This document shows positions 7,492-13,640 of a stretch of DNA of 14,525 bases, piece after piece. Both the position numbers and the translations under genes were made by a program. Each line of letters starts with the position of its first letter. The stretch's first letter is position 1. This DNA comes from Terana coerulea (Eukaryota > Basidiomycota > Agaricomycetes > Polyporales > Phanerochaetaceae): NCBI GenBank assembly GCA_024811115.1, contig JAKOGH010000482.1, forward strand, positions 1 through 14,525. Reading direction: 5' to 3'. Below the pieces are notes generated by a model. It was not told the DNA's origin. It saw only the letters and a program-made list of their open reading frames with translations, and ran no database searches.

Positions 7492-8218
7492 ACTCTAAGC
7501 GCTGTAGACTAGCGCTGAGGGAAATTTATGATAATAACACTTTCCCATACCATCACAGGGAAGGTAGAATGTCTTTGCCTATCGGATACACCACTCCGTC
7601 TATCAGATCCAACACTCCATCTATCGGTACAATTTCCGCCGCTCAACCCAGCTCAAGTGCGTTTACTTCGATTGCACCCAGAAGCTCTTCCAAAAAAATG
7701 CATCCACTCACGGGCAATGCCAAAATTCTGGTCATTTGTCTCACGACGATCTTTCCATATCTCTTCATAAGCACGATCTGGCTGTGGATCCGTCGCCGTC
7801 AGGTACATCCCGCCATGCCGTCTCATATGGAGCGAAATACATGGGATTTGATCGGTAGAAGCAAACCTGAAGAGAGGCCCATAGTCAGCCATAGCGGTTT
7901 GACGTTGAGAGATAGTGACCAGCCGCCCAGTCAGACCACACTGTCGTATCCAAACGCTACCGTTAACGCCGTTGACAACTTTCCAGGACCAGCACGAGAA
8001 CTAGCATGGAATGGTCACTCGAGCCATCATGAGACTCAGAGGTATGTTTGCTTGCTAAGCAATTGTACATGGTCGCTGGTGTTGATGGGGTTCGAATGTC
8101 TAGACCAGCCGTGAACGAGCATCCACTCACAGTACCGCAGGAGTCAGTATACGGGAAGAAGCGCCACCGCCATATACCAGATACGACAACCAAGGGCATT
8201 CATATGGTTACCTGTTAG
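7470..8218 (+). CDS. hypothetical single-pass membrane protein with one intron
   Basis: An open frame starts at ATG 7470 (second candidate ATG 7569). Exon 1 to 8041 joins exon 2 from 8104 across a 62-bp intron, giving 228 codons from 7470 or 195 from 7569. Splicing replaces the short unspliced end with 37 open codons to a TAG at 8216-8218. The protein has a Ser/Thr/Pro-rich N-terminal part with a TPSI repeat, one membrane segment (ILVICLTTIFPYLFISTIWL, residues about 86-107 from 7470), and then RRRQ as a positive-inside stop-transfer. A polar tail follows and ends in basic KKRHRHI. I recognise no family. Because exon 1 abuts the presumed LTR edge at 7492, the gene may be the 3' part of a longer membrane protein whose 5' exons were cut off by the retrotransposon. 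It converges on the SDR pseudogene, with 102 bp between the ends. Confidence 0.45.
8042..8103 (+). other. intron of the hypothetical membrane protein gene
   Basis: Donor GTATGT at 8042, a CTAAG branch-like site near 8054-8058, acceptor CTAG ending at 8103. At 62 bp it matches the lengths of the SDR introns nearby. Splicing keeps the frame (AG|A, arginine) and extends it by 37 codons. Confidence 0.5.
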
Positions 8219-8573
8219 CGACAATGCAGTTGTAAATCATCATTTCAGCGTAAATTATACTCTTTGAGCGCGTCCTATTGAATGTCAATGTGAACACCAC
8301 AATGTATTGATGATAGCAATTCACCCCATATACCGCTGCAGAACAGGATACAACACAGCTACAACGGGCTCTTGAGCAAAGTCAGCGCTGACGCCGAACT
8401 CTATCCATCCATCTATGCCCTGCAACACACCCTCGCACGCCTTCTTTACTATGCCGTAGCAGTCGCTTCCGAGGACAAATGTATGTAAACGGAGACTTTA
8501 ACCGCAGCGCAGCCCTCAGCTCGTACGACGTCAGGAATGGCCTCGACGCCCGCTTCAGCCAGGCTAGTTTTCG

Positions 8574-8636
8574 CTGTATGCTAGAAGATGACAGTTAGTT
8601 AGCACCTATCGTAGAGCATAAGCTCATCACACGTAC
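8574..8636 (-). other. SDR pseudogene intron near the C-terminus
   Basis: 63 bp. Donor GTACGT at 8636, branch-like GCTAACTAAC at 8603-8594, acceptor CATACAG ending at 8574. Removing it joins CAT TCT G to CG AAA ACT in frame. Confidence 0.7.
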
Positions 8637-9167
8637 CAGAATGGGTGGACACAGTGCTGTCGGTGGCACCTTGATAGTCAGGTATGAGCCGCTCTGTAGT
8701 GCTGCGATGATCCGGCGTGAGAAAACTGGTTCAAAAGTAACTGAGCTCGAAGCACAGGCTGCGAAAACCTAATGGAGAGATCTCTTCATACAGTGAATTT
8801 GAGATGGCTGATAGAAGCTCGGTCAGTACCTTCTTGAAGACAGCTGATACAACGTACAGCGTATGGCGGACTTGGTCGAGCTGCATAGTCCATAGGCAAC
8901 ACCATTACCGAGCATTATTGTGAGCGATCGGCTTGATCATCCGAGTCAGTGCCATACATACAAAAACTCACAAAAACTACCCAATGAACCTATCCACACT
9001 ACTGTTCCAAATTTACAAGCTCGCATGTATGCACAGTAGAAACGCTTGCGCTGACATTCGATGGGGCCAGGACGTTCGTGCTGGACAATGTTGGAATATG
9101 ACGTTAGCGAGGCTTCGAGCATGCAACGGGAGCGACTGACTTGTACTGATTGAAGCTCTCCTCAGGA

Positions 9168-9230
9168 CTAAAACATGCAATGGTTGCGGTAAGCACCGAG
9201 GGTTCCATGAACACATCACTCAACACGTAC
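9168..9230 (-). other. SDR pseudogene intron between EEL and PEESFNQY
   Basis: 63 bp. Donor GTACGT at 9230 and acceptor TTTTAG ending at 9168. Removal restores the family-typical run AMEELSPEESFNQY. The intron happens to be open in frame, so it can be mistaken for coding sequence. Confidence 0.75.
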
Positions 9231-9264
9231 GAGAGTTCTTCCATGGCGCTGACTTCGATGTAAC

Positions 9265-9317
9265 CTGCAGCAGGTACATTTGCTTCGCATCCATGTTGAA
9301 GTAAAATGGGAGCATAC
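9265..9317 (-). other. SDR pseudogene intron at the NNAG motif
   Basis: 53 bp. Donor GTATGC at 9317 and acceptor CTGCAG ending at 9265. Removal joins NNAG to YIEVSAMEEL, the expected continuation of the SDR NNAG motif. Confidence 0.75.
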
Positions 9318-9539
9318 CGGCGTTGTTCACAAGAGCATCAATCCGCCCGTGTATCTGAACCACCTGTTGGGCGATAGTGCATAGCTCGTCCAAGGGGCAA
9401 CGACATCCAATTCAAAGAACGTTGGCACCCTGTTCCTCGAGATCCGCGAAGTTTGGAAAAGGACTGGGCTCACGTCATGGCAGTCACTTTTTCACCGCGT
9501 CGTAGAGCGCCTAAGGCAAGATCGTGACCTAGACCGGCT

Positions 9540-9590
9540 CTGACCGCACTTATTAGGGGACATATGCTGCGCATAACTCTGGAACGTATC
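9540..9590 (-). other. first SDR pseudogene intron with damaged donor
   Basis: 51 bp. Acceptor GGTCAG ends at 9540 and a CTAAT branch-like site lies upstream of it. The donor reads GATACG, where intact neighbours have GTACGT, as if one A was inserted. Removing this stretch completes the TGSSAGLG cofactor-binding turn, so the intron is real in origin but probably no longer spliced. Confidence 0.65.
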
Positions 9591-9690
9591 GAGCTTCCGG
9601 TGACAAGCCATACCAGCTGATTTAAGGAAGACGCCATTTTTCACGTTGCAGGGTTTTTGTATCTGCTTCACTACATCGCGCTCGAGCAAC

Positions 9691-9696
9691 TTTATA
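9691..9696 (-). promoter_or_regulatory. TATA box upstream of the SDR pseudogene
   Basis: Minus strand GCTATAAAG. It lies 54 bp upstream of the ATG at 9637, a plausible distance for a fungal core promoter. Confidence 0.45.
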
Positions 9697-10215
9697 GCAG
9701 TTCGTCGTTAATAGCGCCTAGGAAATAGCAGTTGTTACCCAGTCACTCACACGTGTTGGCCATCATTTCCGCTCTTTGCTTCCGTGCTATCATAGCTAAA
9801 CGCTGCTGGGAAATGGATTTAAGGAGTGCCTACACGTGCAAGGAGTTGTGCACCGTACCTTTGACAGCTCTGTCCAGGCAACGTCTTGTACGCCCGTACG
9901 GCAGGGGCATATTTGATCAAGATAGCCCCGTGCCCTTTCCAGTTCGCAATAGTTCTATGCCCTGGCTAGACCTTAGGCATGAATGTGCATTTGAGACATA
10001 ATAGTGGGGCTGCGAGTTGTCTTTTTGCGCGCACAGTGGGTGCACTTTGGAGGTTGGTTTCTTGGTCGGTCCAGAGTCGCAATGTGCCAGAGATTTGTCG
10101 ACGCTCAGAGCGGTAGACTTCCGTTATAGCTAAGTAGCCCACGTAGACAAGAAGTGAACGGAAGAGGTCCCCGTGGGCATACCACACGATCCGAGGCGAG
10201 GACAGAGTGGCTGGT

Positions 10216-10518
10216 TTATGCCAAGCGTCTCCGCGAACGCTTCGATGCCTCATCAGAGCCGCCATCAATTCCGCCGATACTAACCCAGATGAAACTGCAG
10301 ACGCCGAGTCATTGTAGCGCTTCGAGAAGGGTTAGAGTTGCAACGTGGCCTCCCTCAAGCTCATGGCACTCACTGCACATCAGGCCAAATATCCCACAAG
10401 AATAGCCGCCGGATAGTTGACCTATCCGACACTTATACGCTAAATATACCCACGTAATAGTTGATGTATAGAGAGAATGCAACGTCGTATAACCACGCTC
10501 TATTCGGCAAATATCCAT
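10216..10518 (-). pseudogene. possible remnant coding segment, unrecognised
   Basis: One minus frame stays open for about 100 codons apart from a single TGA at 10309-10311. It has a cysteine-containing part (CSECHE) and an acidic-basic end (GGSDEASKRSRRR). No family is recognised. The alternative is chance: a competing frame of similar length (10268-9966) overlaps it. Confidence 0.18.
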
Positions 10519-10963
10519 AGCTATATCCAGCCACCAGCATATATCCCGTATATTAAGGGCCTATTCCCGGTGACCCAGCTTGCCCCAGCTGCTGCCTCGC
10601 CGCGCTTTTGCGCTGTAGCAGCTCGTATCACACACATATCCACAGACAAGGAAGGCAATGGTGCATTTACGGTAGCACACTACACATACATAAAAGTTTG
10701 ATGGGCGAAATGGATGGCGCACGGAACGACGTGTGCGTTGGCGTCATTGTCCTGCACAGCTGCTACCCTCTCCATTATTGCTCGGAATGAGGTCGTCACC
10801 GTTCGTGAATGTCCGGTTGATGTCCAGGCTTGTCTATAGGCAACTGCCGAAAGCATAAGTCCAACTCCTGCATGAAAAAATGAACCTTACTGGCTTTGCT
10901 CTCCCTGCACAGCCCATCCCCTCGCAGCTCGCCCTACTGTTCACTTGCACACCGACTACAGCT

Positions 10964-11000
10964 GTAGAAGTGCAGTGCATACAGCGGCGTACACTTCTAC
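10964..11000. repeat. inverted repeat GTAGAAGTG/CACTTCTAC
   Basis: Perfect nine-base arms (10964-10972 and 10992-11000) with a 19-base loop, just outside the copia 3' LTR. Not T-rich enough to call a terminator; function unknown. Confidence 0.6.
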
Positions 11001-11034
11001 CGAGGCCTGCAGGAAGCTAGGTTGGTTACTCACC

Positions 11035-11253
11035 TGTAGATTGATTGGATATACGTAAGTGGGTTGAGAGTTGTAAGAGTCTTATTAGAGTATGGCACAG
11101 AGGGCTGCCTTATATACAATACAGGGTGGCTGTACTACAAACAGACACAAATAGATACCAGGACAGTAGACAATAGGCATCGTCATGGTGGATCCTGGTA
11201 GAACAATAGAGAAGATGTGAGCAGAGCGCTTATGGCATCTATCTGACTCAACA
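11035..11253 (-). repeat. copia 3' LTR (219 bp)
   Basis: On the minus strand it starts TGTTGAGTCAGATAG directly after the polypurine tract and can end in CAATCTACA, giving TGT...ACA termini. It contains a TATA box at 11116-11108. The left limit is chosen by the terminal ACA. A perfect splice-donor consensus immediately follows, so the LTR could extend further left. The matching 5' LTR is outside the window and no target-site duplication can be checked. Confidence 0.65.
11108..11116 (-). promoter_or_regulatory. TATA box in copia LTR
   Basis: Minus strand TTGTATATAAGGCAG, inside the LTR, placing a transcription start near 11080. It has the same TATATAAGG core as the gypsy LTR. Confidence 0.5.
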
Positions 11254-11260
11254 CTCCTCC
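11254..11260 (-). other. polypurine tract of copia element
   Basis: Minus strand GGAGGAG immediately precedes the TGTTG start of the 3' LTR. This is the expected plus-strand DNA primer site, and its exact abutment supports the LTR boundary at 11253. Confidence 0.7.
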
Positions 11261-11307
11261 TAACCTAGCACGGCATGTTGCCTGCGCTGGTTCAGTCGTG
11301 CTAGTTA
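11261..11307. repeat. stem-loop between copia pol stop and polypurine tract
   Basis: CTAGCACG (11265-11272) pairs with CGTGCTAG (11297-11304). With one bulge the arms extend to TAAC/TTA. The loop is 24 bases. The pol stop codon (11301-11303) lies in the right arm. Confidence 0.65.
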
Positions 11308-11800
11308 GCAGCGATGCGAAGTCCGAGCATTGGTCGGAACTTCTCAATCTTGATCCTGCCCAGATTCTTGGTAAAGATATCTGCCGGGATTGTCAACGCC
11401 AGGTACGAAGAGTACTTCGATGTGGCCAGCTTCGACGACATCGCGAATGTAGTGGTAGCGAATGTCGATGTGCTTAGTGCGCTTTTCAGTAACGGGATTT
11501 TCCAAAATGAATAGAGCGCCCTGGTTGTCGCTGCAGATGGGTACTTTCTTGAAGTTGTAACCGAGTTCAGAGAGGATATTTCGAATCCACATGACTTCTC
11601 AGGAGCAGTCGCTGAGTGCCATGTATTCGGCATCTTTAGTCGACGTTGCTATAGACTTCTGTGCAAAAGAACTCCAGTTAAAGGCTCCTCTTGCAAGCAT
11701 TAGCAGGAAGCCAGTCTGAGAGCGGCCGGTTGGAAGCAGCCACCCAGTCTGCATCGGTGTATGCCACCAAGCCTAACCCGGGAAGAGCCGTCATACTCGA
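11301..11800 (-). pseudogene. copia RNase H, C-terminal end of pol
   Basis: The Ty1/copia RNase H can be followed across frames: LVAYTDADWVAASNR with the first catalytic Asp, then SQTGFLLMLARGAFNWSSFA and STKDAEYMALSDCS with the catalytic Glu. A TGA follows at 11599-11601, then the same frame gives MWIRNILSELGYNFKKV, PICSDNQGALFILENPV and KHIDIRYHYIRDVVEAGHIE. A frame change near 11385 moves to ADIFTKNLGRIKIEKFRPML and the natural C-terminus GLRIAAN with a TAG at 11301-11303. The TGA falls where an Arg is usual (DCS-R-E). This domain removes the RNA template during reverse transcription. The family identity is certain and the frame is broken at least three times. Confidence 0.9.
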
Positions 11801-12790
11801 GGGGTGTAGTTACGAGTGCCTGACAGATAGCGGCAAATATACAGCGCTCTGTTTAGGTGGTCTTCAGACGGGTTTGCACTGAACTGTGCGAGCTTTGTGA
11901 CTGCATACGCAATGTCCGGTCGTGTACCGAGCATGATATAAAGGAGTAAGCCTATCACAATTTGGAAACGGCTCTGGCGAGCTTTGTTGAGCTCTCCTTC
12001 ATTTGGTTGAGGGATATAGCCCTCCGGAAGCGGAGTTTTTGCCATTTTGGCATTGGTCTGGCTGCAGTGTTCGAATACCTTGTCAAGGTAGGAGCATTGA
12101 TCAATTACGATTTTGTCGCCCGACTCGTTGTATGCGCATGCGCAGAAACTCCTTTATGTCGCCCTATATCGCGACACTCCCATCGTTTCATGAAGGACTC
12201 CTTTTCTTGGAGTACTTTTGCCTTGCTACGTCCGGCAAATATAGCGTCGTCAACATAGACTACGGCAATGACCATGTTTGCCTGCGCCTTTGACGTATAC
12301 GCCAGCATCGGACTTCAGTCTTTTGAAGCCGAGCTCAGCCATAGACTTGCTAAGGGCTTTCCACCAGGACAGTCCTGCCTGCTTAAGCCCATAAAGGGGG
12401 CGCGACGAAGACACCCATGTGCTTTTTCCTTGAGCAGGAAAGCCATCGGGTTGTTCCATGTAGATCTCCTCATCTAACAGTCCGTGAAGATATGCGTTGC
12501 GCACATTAAGGCCAGTAAGGAAGAAGCCTTCGAGTGCCGCAAGGGCAAGTACGAATCTAACGGTTTCAAACTGTATGACGGAGAGAAGATTTTGTCATAG
12601 TCGATTCCCTCAATCTGAGAGAAGCCCCGAGCTACAAGTCGCGCTTTCTTTCGACCATCTGACTTCTCATCAAAAACCCATCAGTTCTTAATGACGTGTT
12701 TGCCTTTCAGGCCGCGGGCGAGTTCGAACATGCCTCTTTTGCTTAATGCATCGAGCTCGTCTTTGCATGCAGCACGCCATTCTACCTGCT
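11791..12790 (-). pseudogene. copia reverse transcriptase (RVT_2 type)
   Basis: Starts near QVEWRAACKDELDALSKRGM, passes KGKHVIKN and an in-frame TGA (12681-12683), then WVFDEKSDGRKKARLVARGF and EGIDYDKIFSP. A lost base shifts to FETVRFVLALAALEGFFL, then NVRNAYLHGLLDEEIYMEQP, SRPLYGLKQAGLSWWKAL, and the catalytic box VVYVDDAIFAG. The thumb and connection follow as PLPEGYIPQPNEGEL and TRPDIAYAVTKLAQFSANPS. Motif A normally reads D-V-x-N-A-Y/F; here the codon 12505-12507 is AAT, Asn, so one of the three metal-binding aspartates is gone. The frame changes near 12600, 12300 and 12100. The order and motifs make the call secure. Confidence 0.92.
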
Positions 12791-13640
12791 GTTTTGCAGG
12801 CAGGCAGTTTATGTCACGTAAAGTCCAGTCTCGGACTGAAGACTTTGTTGCGTCAGGATCGACTGCTTGGGCAAGCAAATAATTGTAGAAATTTACTCCC
12901 CCTTCCGGCACAAAGTCGTGCCAGTACGTCATCTGACACTGGGCTTTCGCTTCCAGTGTCTCCAGTGGGCTCAGTGATATCCGGAACAGGTTCGAGCTGT
13001 TCGGATGTAGAAGGGCTAGCAGGACGTGTGGCGGGGACACTGTCGGGCTGCTTGCTAGACTGGCCGCGCGCTAGTAGCTAACCTTGGTGGGCTTGGTCTG
13101 GCCAGTCTGCTTTTCCCAACTACGGATACCTCTATCAGCACCTAAAACTCCATGACGGTGCTTGTGACTGGTCGTACACGGAGCCTGGATTTCTGACTGG
13201 GATCCTTCGTTGCGAGTACTACGCCGCGGCCCGGCAGGAATAACTGGTGGTGCCAGTACCTGCGGATCTTCTGCGGGTGGTGTCGCTTCAGCGACGAGGC
13301 GGACTCGGGCTACGCCCAACAGGGGGCTCAGGGGTCAAACCGTCGTTCAACCCGCTCGGTCTCTTTTTGGCGGAAGGAGGGTTAGGACGAGTGCAGCTCG
13401 CCGTTTAGGCGGTGGCGCATTGTCGTCACTATCGTCTGATCCTGCACCTTGCGAAGACTTGCTGTCATTCGCATTTTGGTGTTTTGCACAGAGCGGGTCA
13501 GGCCACAGCGGGCATTTTGCCGTCAGGACACTTGGGGAAATAGATTTCACACCACCGACTTGAGTTGAGTGAAACACGGCGTTGTTAGGTCCTCTCATGA
13601 AGGTCCAACCGTGCTCGTCGTGTCCGATGTATGTCATCAT
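12791..13640 (-). pseudogene. copia pol linker between integrase and reverse transcriptase
   Basis: Begins with SEMMTYIGHDEHGWTFM and NNAVFHSTQV, the region typical of the Ty1/copia integrase C-terminus (the same position as the usual GYS.....Y....P segment). Next comes a low-complexity acidic and proline-rich linker (GAGSDDSDDNAPPPKRRA; EATPPAEDPQVLAPPVIPAG; GPRRSTRNEGSQ), and then DFVPEGGVNFYNYLLAQAVD before the reverse transcriptase. The pieces lie in at least three minus frames (13640-13347, 13319-13071, 13040-12681). The linker has no catalytic motif, and its low complexity makes indels hard to place. Confidence 0.75.

Larger units (their letters stand above)
1..7492 (-). mobile_element. 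Ty3/gypsy chromovirus LTR retrotransposon, degraded, 3' LTR outside window
   Basis: The minus strand carries, in order, gag (coiled coil, zinc knuckle), aspartic protease, reverse transcriptase, RNase H, integrase and chromodomain. This pol order (RT-RNaseH before integrase) defines Ty3/gypsy, and the C-terminal chromodomain places it among chromoviruses, which use that domain to steer integration to marked chromatin. An additional ORF of unknown function precedes gag. A TATA box and hairpin-rich stretch at about 6996-7492 are the best candidate for the 5' LTR. The left end of the window stops before any polypurine tract or 3' LTR, so element boundaries and target-site duplication cannot be confirmed. 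The coding region is broken by at least ten frame changes and three in-frame stops, so this copy cannot be autonomous as written. The seen motifs make the family call secure; the right boundary is inferred. Confidence 0.93.
6996..7492 (-). repeat. candidate 5' LTR of the gypsy element
   Basis: The minus strand from 7492 starts with TG (TGTAACATCAAGTCACGG), is free of long ORFs, is dense in short palindromes and has a TATA box at 7120-7112. A retrotransposon U3 region upstream of its leader is expected to look like this. The right edge at 7492 is chosen because of the TG and because host-like coding sequence begins immediately beyond it. The left (3') edge is not determined: no CA plus primer-binding site could be fixed, so 6996 (before the splice donor) is only a working limit. 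With the 3' LTR outside the window, the LTR identity is an inference. Confidence 0.45.
8321..9637 (-). pseudogene. short-chain dehydrogenase/reductase (SDR), intron-bearing pseudogene
   Basis: Start ATG 9637 opens MASSLNQLVWLVTGSS. After a 51-bp intron follows AGLGHDLALGALRRGEKVTA, completing the TGxxxGxG dinucleotide-binding turn. Then FADLEEQGANV, QQVVQIHGRIDALVNNAG, an intron, YIEVSAMEEL, an intron, SPEESFNQY, MRACKFGTVVWIGSLGSF, CSSTKSAIRC, YEEISPLGFRSLCFEL, an intron, GVEAIPDVVRAEGCAA and VLGSDCYGIVKKACEGVL, ending at TGA 8321-8323. This covers a classical NAD(P)-dependent SDR from end to end. Lesions: first intron donor reads GATACG; TGA at 9470-9472 and 8731-8733; frame changes near 9465, 9390-9417 and 8485; a gap before MRACKF; and the YxxxK tyrosine is cysteine (codon 8883-8885), which would abolish catalysis. 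A TATA box lies upstream. Substrate cannot be told. Confidence 0.82.
9698..11034. other. intergenic stretch without a supported gene
   Basis: All frames here are short or composition-poor and none matches a family I recognise. The best candidate is on the minus strand at 10518-10216: CGIFGLMCSECHELEGGHVA, TLTLLEALQ, an in-frame TGA at 10309-10311, then VSIGGIDGGSDEASKRSRRR and a TAA at 10216-10218. The overlapping frame 10268-9966 is also open. Both could be remnants of a host gene, but nothing ties them to a function. A hairpin lies at 10964-11000. Confidence 0.35.

Noticed and set aside
9013..9219. Minus ORF as an independent small gene
   Set aside because: It starts at 9219, inside the SDR intron at 9168-9230, and crosses SDR exon sequence in another frame, so it is explained by the SDR pseudogene.
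9492..9689. Minus ORF upstream of the SDR as a small gene
   Set aside because: It covers SDR exon 1, the first intron and part of exon 2 in a different frame. The SDR reading fits the family and this one fits nothing.
9732..10001. Plus-strand 89-codon ORF
   Set aside because: No motif, no clear promoter, no intron signals, and composition typical of chance ORFs.
10477..10701. Plus-strand ORF in an AT-rich stretch
   Set aside because: Low-complexity residues from tandem TAT/CAC-like sequence; no recognisable domain.
13210..13563. Plus-strand 117-codon ORF
   Set aside because: Antisense to the acidic/proline linker of copia pol; no independent support.
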